Shown: piece by piece, positions 33,401-41,771 of the stretch | How the letters are laid out: the number at the start of each line of letters is the position of its first letter | Numbering within the stretch: the first letter of the stretch is position 1 | Assembly (NCBI GenBank): GCA_017560085.1 | Contig: JAFYPA010000127.1 | Span: 1-50,214 of the forward strand | DNA from: Clostridia bacterium | GTDB lineage: Bacteria > Bacillota > Clostridia > Oscillospirales > CAG-382 | DNA: 50,214 nucleotides | Reading direction: 5' to 3' | Translations under genes and position numbers: made by a program | The notes under the pieces: model-generated | Told to the model about the DNA's origin: nothing | Database searches by the model: none | The model's input: the letters and a program-made list of their open reading frames with translations, nothing else

Positions 33401-33429
33401 ATAATAACACAATTTAAGCCATATGTCAA
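33401..33429 (-). promoter_or_regulatory. Promoter of the GNAT gene (and possibly gltX-glnS)
   Basis: On the minus strand, TTGACA (complement of 33424-33429), 17-bp spacer, TATTAT (complement of 33401-33406). Confidence 0.75.
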
Positions 33430-33544
33430 GTACAGATATGCGAATTTGGTTATAAAACAAAAATAATCCGACCCTTTTCGGGAAATTTCGACGGCAACGA
33501 TAAAGAAATGCGATAAAAGTTTTCAAAATAGTCCGAAGCACCAC

Positions 33545-33573
33545 TTGAAAACAGCTGAATTCTGTGGTATATT
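33545..33573 (+). promoter_or_regulatory. Promoter of the SLOG-protein gene
   Basis: TTGAAA (33545-33550), 17-bp spacer, TATATT (33568-33573). It lies inside the upstream extension of the frame, which argues for the later start at 33614. Confidence 0.65.
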
Positions 33574-33613
33574 TAATGCATCATCAAAAAAGCGGAGGAA
33601 ACAGAGGAAACAA

Positions 33614-33952
33614 ATGAAGGTTGCGGTAGTAGGATCTCGTTGCTTTACGAATTTTGACCTTAGCCCCTTTATACCCGAGGGAACAACGGAAATTGTTTCG
33701 GGCGGTGCAAGAGGCGTGGACACTGTTGCAAGGATGTATGCAATAAGTCACAACCTGAAGCTCACGGAGTTTCTTCCCGAGTATCACCTTTACGGTAACA
33801 GAGCTCCGCTTATTCGCAATATGAGCATAATACAGAACGCCGACATTGTTCTCGCCTTCTGGGACGGAGAATCGCACGGAACGAAGTTTGTTATTGACAA
33901 CTGCAAAAGGCTCGGAATTACTCACGAGGTTTATATGCCGAAGACGAATTAA
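33614..33952 (+). CDS. SLOG-domain (DUF2493-like) protein
   Basis: 112 residues. A Rossmann-like SLOG fold is shown by MKVAVVGSRCF at the start, SGGARGVDTVARMYA as the glycine-rich nucleotide loop, and NADIVLAFWDGESHGTKFVIDNC. Related to DprA/LOG-type proteins that bind nucleotides or nucleotide-sugars. The start at 33614 follows GAGG; the longer frame to 33545 overlaps the promoter. No toxin or effector partner is adjacent, so a role cannot be given. Confidence 0.8.
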   Translation: MKVAVVGSRCFTNFDLSPFIPEGTTEIVSGGARGVDTVARMYAISHNLKLTEFLPEYHLYGNRAPLIRNMSIIQNADIVLAFWDGESHGTKFVIDNCKRLGITHEVYMPKTN

Positions 33953-33960
33953 GTATTTTG

Positions 33961-34002
33961 GGATGGCAGATCGCAAAAAGTGCGGTGCCGTCCTTATTTT
34001 TT
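33961..34002 (+). terminator. Intrinsic terminator after the SLOG gene
   Basis: GGATGGCA/TGCCGTCC stem (33961-33968 with 33986-33993) with a CGC/GCG inner stem, then TTATTTTTTT. The T-run overlaps the stop codon of the convergent AraC-domain gene. Confidence 0.75.
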
Positions 34003-34260
34003 TACATTCGGCTCTGTAAGGCTTTTTGCAAAGGCAAGCGGTGAAACACCGTGGATTTTCTTGAAGCTTACCGAGAAATAGCAGGCACTTTCAAAGCCGC
34101 ACATTTCGGAAATTTCGTTTACGGAGTATTTGCCTACCGACAGCAGCTCTCTTGCGTATTTCATTCTCATATCCGTTACCTGCTTTACGGGCAGACAGCC
34201 GTATTTTTTGATGAACAGCTTTTTGAAGTGGGCGCAGGAAAAGCCCGAGCGTTTTGCCAT
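33994..34260 (-). pseudogene. Orphan AraC-type DNA-binding domain (probable regulator fragment)
   Basis: 88 residues covering only the two helix-turn-helix motifs of an AraC/XylS protein: GFSCAHFKKLFIKKYGCLPVKQV, RMKYARELL and VNEISEMCGFESACYFSVSFKKIHGVSPLAF. Full regulators have 250-300 residues with a ligand domain first, but upstream on this strand there is only AT-rich sequence. The ATG lacks a good ribosome site. Next to it, on the other strand, is a broken glycyl-radical-enzyme gene. I read it as a fragment, though small stand-alone AraC-domain proteins exist. Confidence 0.6.
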
Positions 34261-34336
34261 TTTAATTAAGAATCATAAATATAAAATAATCATACTTTGA
34301 ATTTACATTTCACTTTGATTCTGCTATACTTCGTGT

Positions 34337-34637
34337 GTGGTGATAAAAGTGAACGAAAGAATAGAAAAGCTTACCCGTGAGGTGCTTGCGGGCAACTGCT
34401 ACCCAACAATTGTTCCAACGGAATATGACAGAACCGATATATTTCTCTCCGAGCACGAAAAGAACGGAAAGAGAATATACGAATACGTGACGAATCAGGA
34501 GCCCGTTATTTTCAGATTTTAAGCCTCAGAAGTACAAGAGTCTCCGTGTCCGTGTCAGCGGATATTCGGATTTCTTTGTAAATCTTGCAGAGCCTATTCA
34601 GGACGATATTATAAAAAAAACGGTGCATTCAAAGTAA
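34337..34637 (+). pseudogene. Remnant of a glycyl-radical enzyme (N- and C-terminal ends joined, frameshifted)
   Basis: The first 60 residues (VNERIEKLTREVLAGNCYPTIV...) read like the N-terminus of a pyruvate-formate-lyase-type glycyl-radical enzyme and end at a stop at 34520-34522. In the +1 frame from 34515, the sequence DFKPQKYKSLRVRVSGYSD and onward, ending at the stop at 34635-34637, is the C-terminal glycyl-radical domain, with the radical Gly in RVSGYSD. Some 700 residues of the barrel are absent. So an internal deletion plus a frameshift left only the two ends. A terminator follows at 34643. Confidence 0.65.
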
Positions 34638-34642
34638 AATTT

Positions 34643-34678
34643 TCCGTCGGGGGTGGCAAAATTCTCCGACGGATTTTT
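34643..34678 (+). terminator. Intrinsic terminator after the glycyl-radical remnant
   Basis: TCCGTCGG/CCGACGGA stem (34643-34650 with 34666-34673) followed by five T. The same CCGTCGG/CCGACGG stem recurs at 36301. Confidence 0.8.
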
Positions 34679-34703
34679 ATATGTATTTTTTCGTTAAAAC
34701 ATA

Positions 34704-34732
34704 TTGCAAAACAAGTAAAACGGTTGTATAAT
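34704..34732 (+). promoter_or_regulatory. Promoter of the GH42-like gene
   Basis: TTGCAA (34704-34709), 17-bp spacer, TATAAT (34727-34732), 33 bp before the ATG. Confidence 0.75.
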
Positions 34733-34764
34733 GTCTGTGTGAAATTCGTTCCGAGGTGAAATTT

Positions 34765-36288
34765 ATGAGCAAGTGCTATATACATACAAGACACATTCCC
34801 CGTGAACATATAAACCTTGAAACCGACAAGGGCAAGAGAATAGAGGCAAACGGGCTTCTCGGTATTCTTGAGGGTGACAACGTAAAGGTCATTGCACAGG
34901 CGGGTGTTGAATATATCGAAACTCGTCTTGTCTGGGCTTGTCTTGAGAAGGAAGAAGGAAAGCTTGACTTTTCAAGAGTGGACAGAGATTTCGCAAGAAT
35001 CGAAGCTCTCGGCTTTAAGCCCGCGCTTTTCGTATGGCCTCAGCATATTCCTGCGTGGGTGGAGATAACAAAGCTCAAGTGCCTTGAGCACGGCACAGAG
35101 GGAAGCGTCCCCAGTCTATGGGACGAAAGGCTTCTCGGATATTACGACCACGTTTACGGTGAGATTGCAAAAAGATACGGCGACAGAATTAAGTTTCTGT
35201 ATTTCGGAATATACGGTGACTACGGTGAGTACACCTATCTTATCGGTGTAAAGCAGTATATCTTCTCCTCCCCTCACACCCATCCCGGAAAATGGTGCGG
35301 TGATGCTCTTGCACGAAAGGATTTCGCTTGCCGTATGAAGGAAAAATACGGAAGCATTGAGGAATTGAACAAGGCGTGGGGAACGGATTTCGGCTCCTTT
35401 TCCGAGGATATTATGCCGTCCGTCGGCTTTGGCGGAAGAGCCGAGCTTGACCGTGAGAAGTGGTATGCGGATTCGCTCACGGCTTTTACAGACAAGGTAT
35501 GTGCGATAATCAGAAAGCATTTCCCGGATACACGAGGTGCTATGCCGTTGGGTATTGTCGGAGATATTGACGGCCTTAACAAGAGCGATGCCGTGAAGCT
35601 TTGCAAGAAGTACAACATCACACCACGCTGGACGGGCTGGGCGCATCTCGGTGATTTCGGTCGTTCCGATTCGCTTTGCAAGAGAGTTTCCTCCGCCGCA
35701 AGATTTTACGGCACCGACTTCGGTCTTGAGGCGGCTCTTGAGCTTTACGAGGAAAATGCGGGTAATGCCGTATTCGAAGCGGTTTCCAACGGCGCTTCTT
35801 TAATTCACAACGACCCTAAAAATTATGAGAGAGCCATTGGACTTTACAAGAGGCTTGCGGGTATGCTCAGCGGAGAAATGCCGATTATTGACACGGCGGT
35901 TTACTATCCGCTTGAGGATATATGGGTTAAGAGAATTGACATTTTCGACTTTGCAAGGGATACGGGCATAATAAGAGCACATCTTGATTACGAGCTTTGC
36001 GATTCGTATATGATTTGGGACGGATTCCTTGACGGAATGAAGAGGCTGATTCTTACGGACGGCGTAACACTATCGGAAGAGGCTTTTGATAAAATTTCAG
36101 CCTTTAAAGAAAAAGGTGGAATTGTTGAGGCTGTCGGAGATGTATTTCTTCTTGAGACGGGCGAAAGAATCGACTGCTTTGAAAAAGTTGATTTCGTGGA
36201 AATTTCAGACCCGATATACAAGACCCTGCTTCCCTCGGGAAAAAAGCTTTTCAAGCCGTCGGAAAATCGCATTTACGATGAAGAATAA
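34765..36288 (+). CDS. Clan GH-A glycoside hydrolase, GH42-like
   Basis: 507 residues. The N-terminal TIM-barrel pattern of beta-galactosidase-like GH42 enzymes is visible: VEYIETRLVWACLEKEEGKLDFSRVDRDFARIEALGFKPALFVWPQHIPAWVE. The acid/base candidate is Glu in YFGIYGDYGEYTYLIG. A central ELNKAWGTDFGSFSEDIMP segment is also family-like. The last 150 residues resemble the trimerisation-type domain (DGMKRLILTDGVTLSEEAFDKI). Start at 34765, eight bases after CGAGG. No signal peptide, so it should act on imported oligosaccharides. The exact GH family and substrate are not certain. Confidence 0.72.
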   Translation: MSKCYIHTRHIPREHINLETDKGKRIEANGLLGILEGDNVKVIAQAGVEYIETRLVWACLEKEEGKLDFSRVDRDFARIEALGFKPALFVWPQHIPAWVEITKLKCLEHGTEGSVPSLWDERLLGYYDHVYGEIAKRYGDRIKFLYFGIYGDYGEYTYLIGVKQYIFSSPHTHPGKWCGDALARKDFACRMKEKYGSIEELNKAWGTDFGSFSEDIMPSVGFGGRAELDREKWYADSLTAFTDKVCAIIRKHFPDTRGAMPLGIVGDIDGLNKSDAVKLCKKYNITPRWTGWAHLGDFGRSDSLCKRVSSAARFYGTDFGLEAALELYEENAGNAVFEAVSNGASLIHNDPKNYERAIGLYKRLAGMLSGEMPIIDTAVYYPLEDIWVKRIDIFDFARDTGIIRAHLDYELCDSYMIWDGFLDGMKRLILTDGVTLSEEAFDKISAFKEKGGIVEAVGDVFLLETGERIDCFEKVDFVEISDPIYKTLLPSGKKLFKPSENRIYDEE

Positions 36289-36300
36289 CTGAAAACGGAA

Positions 36301-36338
36301 AACCGTCGGGGATTTTTACTTTCTCCGACGGTTTTGTT
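36301..36338. terminator. Bidirectional terminator between the GH42-like and GH39-like genes
   Basis: AACCGTCGG/CCGACGGTT stem (36301-36309 with 36325-36333), with T-runs on both strands, between convergent genes. Confidence 0.8.
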
Positions 36339-36342
36339 TGTT

Positions 36343-37659
36343 TTATATTTCTTTTATAAAAAGACTTGTGTTATGCTTAAGTGTGAAATTAAGCTTGTCG
36401 CACTTTTCTGTGTCCTCGGGGCTGTGCTCGTTGTCTATGCGGTATACCTCATATTTTCCGTTTCTGCCGATATCAATGCAGATATCCTTGTCGCAAAGAC
36501 CTTCGGCATCGTTGTAATAGGTTACAATAATTGCCGCCTTGCCGTTTTTGTCAACACCGCACAGCGTATATATATTTTCTGCCGAACTGTCGCAAAGCAC
36601 CTCTTTTTCGCATTCACGGTAAAGGTAAGAGAACCATTTGAAGGGATAATATCCTTTTATGGGCTTAAGACTTATTCCGTCAAAAAGTCCGTTCCAAAGG
36701 GTGGGTCTTGCATCATAATACATAAGCATATCCGTTGACGAATGCTGTGCCGCACTCATGCACGCCATTGTGAATGCTGCGCCCTTTGTGTCGATTATTG
36801 TTCTGAATGCCGTAACAATGTCAGACCAATCGTGAACGTAATTCCACTCATTGAGAATGCTTTCCGCATTTTCATAGCCCGCATCAACCATATGCTTCTT
36901 GATTCTTTCGCTTCTGCCGACAAGTGCCTCGGGGCAATCGCAATAAATATGCCAGGAGAAGAAGTCTATTTCCACATTACGCTTTTTCATTTCAAAGAGG
37001 AATTCTCTTGCCCATTCCTCGTTGCCTGCAAGTGCGGGACCGCCTATTTTAAGCTTCGGGAAGCAGGACTTCAGGTGCTTTGCCGCAACCTCGTAAAGGT
37101 CAAAAAATTCTGTCTTTACTCCGCCCCATGTAAGCTTTTTAACGGGAGGCGCATCGTCCCAGGCAAGGTCAGGCTCGTTCCATATTTCCCAGTATTGGAT
37201 ATCATAATAAAACCCGTCTGCCCAGCCCTCGTTATAGTGTCTTATGATATGCTCGCAGATTTCCGCCCACTTTTTAAAATCCTTCGGGGGCATTGTGTGG
37301 TATTTCTTTATTGTATGCTCGATTTTCTGACCGAGTCTGTAAAAGGTTTCCGTGCCTGCGTCCTTTGTTACGGATATATATTCATCAGTACAGGTGAAAT
37401 CGTATGACTCGGGGCTACTTACATCAGCATCGAAATTCGGGAAAATCGCTGAAATATCAACGGTATGCTCTCCGCCGTAGGCATCGAGAAAGGATGCGTC
37501 GTGATTTCTTGCATAAGGAATCCCGAGTGCCTTGTATTCTTCAAAGTTGGTTCTTCTCGGAGTGCCGGCATATCTGTTATGGCAAGGTCCGTTGTTAACG
37601 GCGTGCATTATTTTGAATTTTCCGTCATTGCGTGAAAGGTCAAATTTTAAGGTTTCCAT
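36343..37659 (-). CDS. GH39-like glycoside hydrolase
   Basis: 438 residues. Clan GH-A barrel with the GH39 acid/base motif YWEIWNEPD and the probable nucleophile in ESILNEWNYVHDW. N-terminal HNRYAGTPRRTNFEEYKALGIPYARNHDASF is typical of the beta-xylosidase/iduronidase family, and a C-terminal beta domain follows from about 360. No signal peptide, so probably cytoplasmic xylosidase-like activity; substrate inferred from family only. AAGGAG supports the start, and it has its own promoter. Confidence 0.82.
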   Translation of the reverse strand: METLKFDLSRNDGKFKIMHAVNNGPCHNRYAGTPRRTNFEEYKALGIPYARNHDASFLDAYGGEHTVDISAIFPNFDADVSSPESYDFTCTDEYISVTKDAGTETFYRLGQKIEHTIKKYHTMPPKDFKKWAEICEHIIRHYNEGWADGFYYDIQYWEIWNEPDLAWDDAPPVKKLTWGGVKTEFFDLYEVAAKHLKSCFPKLKIGGPALAGNEEWAREFLFEMKKRNVEIDFFSWHIYCDCPEALVGRSERIKKHMVDAGYENAESILNEWNYVHDWSDIVTAFRTIIDTKGAAFTMACMSAAQHSSTDMLMYYDARPTLWNGLFDGISLKPIKGYYPFKWFSYLYRECEKEVLCDSSAENIYTLCGVDKNGKAAIIVTYYNDAEGLCDKDICIDIGRNGKYEVYRIDNEHSPEDTEKCDKLNFTLKHNTSLFIKEI

Positions 37660-37693
37660 AATTATCTCCTTACGAGTATAATAATTTGCTCAT

Positions 37694-37722
37694 ATGATAG
37701 CACAGATGCGCACAAAAGTCAA
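37694..37722 (-). promoter_or_regulatory. Promoter of the GH39-like gene
   Basis: On the minus strand, TTGACT (complement of 37717-37722), 17-bp spacer, TATCAT (complement of 37694-37699). Confidence 0.65.
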
Positions 37723-37751
37723 TAAGCAGAAATACGGTTTTTATTCGAATC

Positions 37752-39578
37752 TCATTCGTCAATCACATCGTAATATGCAAAGAGCATATTGATGATTCTT
37801 GCGTTTCCGCTGGCGTTGGGGCTCCACGGTGTGAAATATTTGTCGTTGTCCATATACCGTTCAACGGTGTAATATTCGGTGGAGACGGTGAGGTTCAGGA
37901 TTGCATCGAGGGTTTCCTTTGCCCTTTCGTAATCCCCCGCCATCATAAAGCTTACAAGCCACGATTCCTCAGGCTCTGTGAGATACCACAGATTGGGGTT
38001 GTGCTTTTTCATTTTTGTGTAAAGACCGTTCTTGCAGAAGCCCTCGTCGGAAAGCCATTTTACAACCTTCGGAATCAGGCTGATATCCGCAAAGCCGTAT
38101 CTTATGAAGTGGGCTACTCTTGTTCTCGGGATTCTGTATTCGTTGAAGAGAAGGTCATCGTCGTCGTTGGGTGAAAGCGGGATTTTGAAGATGTCGCTGT
38201 CCTTGTATTTTGCGGTTGCTTTGTCGAAAAGAGTCTGCATTGCGCTTCTGTAGGCGGTGGCTTCTTCTCGGATTTCCTCGATGTTTTCATCTTTGAAAAG
38301 CTCTGCCGCGTCACGGTAGAATTCGAGTCCGCAGAGTGTGGGGATATCTGTAACCGCCCAGTTCTGTACGATGTGCGGCCAGTCGCTTGCACGCCTCGGT
38401 GGGAAGATTCCTCCGCTTTCGCCCCCGGCGTCTCTTGAGAGTGAGCGCTGATGCTTTATCCACTTGAACGCCTTGTATGCGTTATTCTTATATTTTTCGT
38501 AGAAGCATTTATCCCCGAGAAGAGTGTATTTTGCATAGCAATGAAGCACACATCCCGTAATGCTTGCCCACGCGATTCCGTCGGGAAGGATTTCGCCGTT
38601 TTCCGCCTGCTGGGTTTCAAAGCATCCTGCAATTACGGGCTTTATGTAATCGGAGAAATCACCGAGTGCTCCGAGAGCATCAAGCATTTTGAAGAATTCG
38701 CCCGGCCAGGTTCTTCTCTGAAGTCCGCCCTGCCTTGCGATGAGGGTGCTTCCGTTTTTGTAGTAGCAGAAGCATTGAAGCATCTGTACCGTAAGGCTCT
38801 TTATGAGGGTTATCTTTTCGGAATTCGGCTTTATGCCCTTGGGGAGATTTTTTATTTTTGTTATTTCGTTTTCCCAGAAGCTGATAACCGCATTTCTTTC
38901 CCATTCATAGTCAAAGGGAAGCGGATTTGATTTGGAGAATGAAAGGATGATTTCCTTTTCTTCGTTGGGTGAAAGCTCATATTCAAGGCTTACTGCTCCC
39001 CTTTCGGAGTTCCACGAAGGCGGAATATTTCCGAAGATGCTGAGATAAAATTCACCGTCGGAGAAGGTGCTTTTGCCTGTGCATTTAAAGGTTGATGGTG
39101 CGTTTTTCCACACGGAAATATCGGGGGCATAGGTAACATAAATATCGGGTGCACCGTAGATAAGCTTCTTTTCCGTGCCGTTACGAAGAAAAATTGAGAG
39201 CTTGCCCTTTTGTGCGGATTTCGTGGGATTTTTCACGGTAATTTTGGCATAGCAGGTCGTTACTCTGTCTGTGCTGCAAAATGCTTCAAGACCTATTCCG
39301 ATGCTGTCCGCTTCGAATCCGAGAGAATGCACGGGGATATATCCGTCAAGGACGTTCTGTTTTGCGGTCTTGAAGTCGAGCTGACTGTCGTCATCACCGT
39401 ATGCAAGCCACAGACCTCCCGCTGTTATGGTGTCATAAAAGTCGTCCTCCGCACCCTTGAGGTTGTCGCCGAAGGTGATTTTGCCCTCTGACCAGAGTGT
39501 TACAAGGTTTTCGGATTTAGGTGGGTGAAGATATCTTCTTGTGGTGACTATTTTTTCCCATGTTCCCTTTTCACACAT
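37752..39578 (-). CDS. Six-hairpin glycosidase-like protein
   Basis: 608 residues. The N-terminal half is beta-rich (about 1-225), and the C-terminal half is helical, with repeated paired helices as in (alpha/alpha)6-barrel glycosidases: RQGGLQRRTWPGEFFKMLDALGALGDFSDYIKPV, TGCVLHCYAKYTLLGDKCFYEKYK and EESWLVSFMMAGDYERAKETLDAILN. A final PWSPNASGNARIINML closes it. Candidate acids lie in TWPGEF and ESGGIFPPRRASDWP. The family number (for example GH78-like or GH127-like) cannot be set. No signal peptide. AGGAG supports the start; it has its own consensus promoter. Confidence 0.7.
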   Translation of the reverse strand: MCEKGTWEKIVTTRRYLHPPKSENLVTLWSEGKITFGDNLKGAEDDFYDTITAGGLWLAYGDDDSQLDFKTAKQNVLDGYIPVHSLGFEADSIGIGLEAFCSTDRVTTCYAKITVKNPTKSAQKGKLSIFLRNGTEKKLIYGAPDIYVTYAPDISVWKNAPSTFKCTGKSTFSDGEFYLSIFGNIPPSWNSERGAVSLEYELSPNEEKEIILSFSKSNPLPFDYEWERNAVISFWENEITKIKNLPKGIKPNSEKITLIKSLTVQMLQCFCYYKNGSTLIARQGGLQRRTWPGEFFKMLDALGALGDFSDYIKPVIAGCFETQQAENGEILPDGIAWASITGCVLHCYAKYTLLGDKCFYEKYKNNAYKAFKWIKHQRSLSRDAGGESGGIFPPRRASDWPHIVQNWAVTDIPTLCGLEFYRDAAELFKDENIEEIREEATAYRSAMQTLFDKATAKYKDSDIFKIPLSPNDDDDLLFNEYRIPRTRVAHFIRYGFADISLIPKVVKWLSDEGFCKNGLYTKMKKHNPNLWYLTEPEESWLVSFMMAGDYERAKETLDAILNLTVSTEYYTVERYMDNDKYFTPWSPNASGNARIINMLFAYYDVIDE

Positions 39579-39610
39579 TTTTTGATTCTCCTATGATGAG
39601 TCTTTTTGAA

Positions 39611-39639
39611 ATTATACCATTTTATGCTTCGGATGTCAA
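39611..39639 (-). promoter_or_regulatory. Promoter of the six-hairpin glycosidase gene
   Basis: On the minus strand, TTGACA (complement of 39634-39639), 17-bp spacer, TATAAT (complement of 39611-39616). Confidence 0.85.
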
Positions 39640-39683
39640 CTTTGATTTTTTCAAAAAGCTGCACTTTCTTCCCTTATTTATAA

Positions 39684-39712
39684 CAAAACGGCACCTTTTA
39701 AAAAGGCACCGT
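39684..39712 (-). terminator. Intrinsic terminator of the GH5-like gene
   Basis: On the minus-strand RNA, a 12-position stem with two G-U pairs (complement of 39688-39699 with 39701-39712) is followed by TTTTG. Confidence 0.7.
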
Positions 39713-39726
39713 AATGTTACAGTTTT

Positions 39727-41643
39727 TTATTTTGTAATCTTGACAACAACGCCCGTATTTGCGGGAAGTGTTACCTTGAATGTACCCTTTTCGGCAGAAT
39801 CAAGCTTAACGTTTCCGTCAACGCTGTCAATTTCCGTTGCTGTGTAGTCGCCTGTGGAAACGACGGTTTCCTGCACCATAGGCTCGTAGTTTATGAGAAG
39901 GAGATATCTTGAGTTATCGTCAATGATATGCTCTGTCATACCGATTGTGTGAACCTCCTGCGATGCCACCTTTGCGGGGTTGCGGAGATTCATTGCCTTA
40001 TAAATGCGGTAGTAATCTCTTGCGTTTTCGCCGTCTACAAAGCCGGGAGTCTTTGAGGCATAGGTTTCGGGCTGGAAGGATACAAAGTAAACCTTACCCT
40101 TGCCGTACTCATTTACGCCGAATACGGGTGTACCGTCCTCGTTTGTTGCAAGCACCTTTGCGGTCTTTGCGGAAAGCGCCATATCGAACTGGCTGTTGAT
40201 ACCGATTTTAACGCCGTCAAGCTCTGCTGTGTGTGCGTGAGTGCTTCTGGACTTTGTTACAACCTCGAAGCCTGTGGTCTTTACAAATTCGGACATCATA
40301 CCGCCGTCCATCGAAATGTAAAGGCTTGCGCCGTTTTCAACCTTTGCGAGGATATCGTCCCAGAGTCTCTTTGTGGGCTCTACATAGAGCTGAAGTCCGG
40401 GAACGAGGTATGCGTTGGAATCGGGGAGCTTGTTTTCGTGCCACATAAATTCAACGTCAAGTCCTGCCTGCTTTGCAAGAAGGAATGTGCCGTAGCTCTG
40501 TGCCCAGGTTTCCTGATTGTAAAGAAGAACGCAGGTTGCGTCGACGATTCTTTCGGGAAGCTTGCCGTATTTTTCGGTGAAGTATGAGAATGCGGTCATT
40601 CTGTCAAGCATGGGAACGTGAGTACCGTCGGGATAAATAAGACCAAGCTCGCGCTCAAGACCTGTCCAGTCGTAGGGGGTATCGGTAAGCATACTCTGAT
40701 TGCACGCACACCACCACATAAAGCCGAGACAGTTATGTGCCCAGAGTCCGAACAAAGCCATATCCGTATTTGCGCAGGCAACCTCGTCGTTTCCGAACAT
40801 CGGACCGAGAACGTTGATTTCCTCGGCAAAGCAGGGCTTCTGTCCGCATCCTCTGTAGAAGACGGATTCCGCAACGGCGTGATTACCCGACTTCATTCTG
40901 TTTACGGGGTCTGTATCGCAAAGAGGTGTGAATGCGGGATAAGGATGTGTACAGAGAATATCCGTGGTTTCACCCTGATCCATACACGTCCAGTTGCCCT
41001 CGGGCTTAAGGCTGTGCATACCGGAAACTACGGGTCTTTCGTTGTCTATGCTTCTGATTGTATTGGAGATAAGCGAAGACCATGTATACGCCACGTCGGG
41101 ATTTGCACAGTCGTACATACAGTTACATTCGTTACCGAGGTCCCACGCAACAATTGCGCTCTTGGACTTAAAGCGTGTTACAAGATATTTTACGTATCTT
41201 ATTTCCCAGCGAAGTGCGGTTGCATCGGTAAAGAGGTTGAGCCCCTCAAGTGCTCTCGGAATGTACATTCTTCCGCTCATCCAGCCTGTGATAAGACCGA
41301 GAATAACCCTTATTCCCCTCTCGGCACAAAGGTCGAGAAATACGTCAAGTCTGTCCGCCATAACGGGGTCTATACCTGCGAGATCCTCGGGTGTTTCTAT
41401 TGCTTTTACGGCATCTCTGCTGATGGCTCTGATTTTGCAGTGTCCGCTTCTGTAGTTTTCAATAGGCTGAAAATCAGGCCACAGGGGGAACATTCTTATT
41501 ACCTTTACATTAGCCTTGGCGAGAAGGTCAAGGTCGCGCTTTACGCATTCCTCGTCCCATCTGTTCCACATCTGAATACCTGCGTTGGAAGCCCAGTAGT
41601 TTGCACCGACAAAGAATTTGCCGCTTTCAAAAATATTATCCAT
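39727..41643 (-). CDS. Clan GH-A glycoside hydrolase, GH5-like
   Basis: 638 residues from ATG 41643, twelve bases after AAGGAG. The N-terminal barrel opens FFVGANYWASNAGIQMWNRW and continues ANVKVIRMFPLWPDFQPI. The acid/base Glu is in AWDLGNECNCMYD, and the nucleophile Glu probably in PCFAEEINVLGP. A flavodoxin-like domain (about 375-500, VLLYNQETWAQSYGTFLLAKQAGLDVEFMW) and a C-terminal beta domain follow. This resembles mannanase/beta-mannosidase or beta-galactosidase-type enzymes; the exact family is not certain. No signal peptide. The minus-strand promoter at 41691 drives it. Confidence 0.75.
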   Translation of the reverse strand: MDNIFESGKFFVGANYWASNAGIQMWNRWDEECVKRDLDLLAKANVKVIRMFPLWPDFQPIENYRSGHCKIRAISRDAVKAIETPEDLAGIDPVMADRLDVFLDLCAERGIRVILGLITGWMSGRMYIPRALEGLNLFTDATALRWEIRYVKYLVTRFKSKSAIVAWDLGNECNCMYDCANPDVAYTWSSLISNTIRSIDNERPVVSGMHSLKPEGNWTCMDQGETTDILCTHPYPAFTPLCDTDPVNRMKSGNHAVAESVFYRGCGQKPCFAEEINVLGPMFGNDEVACANTDMALFGLWAHNCLGFMWWCACNQSMLTDTPYDWTGLERELGLIYPDGTHVPMLDRMTAFSYFTEKYGKLPERIVDATCVLLYNQETWAQSYGTFLLAKQAGLDVEFMWHENKLPDSNAYLVPGLQLYVEPTKRLWDDILAKVENGASLYISMDGGMMSEFVKTTGFEVVTKSRSTHAHTAELDGVKIGINSQFDMALSAKTAKVLATNEDGTPVFGVNEYGKGKVYFVSFQPETYASKTPGFVDGENARDYYRIYKAMNLRNPAKVASQEVHTIGMTEHIIDDNSRYLLLINYEPMVQETVVSTGDYTATEIDSVDGNVKLDSAEKGTFKVTLPANTGVVVKITK

Positions 41644-41690
41644 AGTTATCTCCTTTTCGGGGTGATTTGTTAACTTCATTAACTATCACG

Positions 41691-41719
41691 ATTATAACAC
41701 AGAGAATCTGCTTTGTCAA
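41691..41719 (-). promoter_or_regulatory. Promoter of the GH5-like gene
   Basis: On the minus strand, TTGACA (complement of 41714-41719), 17-bp spacer, TATAAT (complement of 41691-41696). A small GTTAA-N5-TTAAC inverted repeat lies just downstream (41669-41683). Confidence 0.8.
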
Positions 41720-41771
41720 TAATGTTATTTGCTCTTTAGTTTACAATTTGTGTACGAAAATCCGCTGTCGG

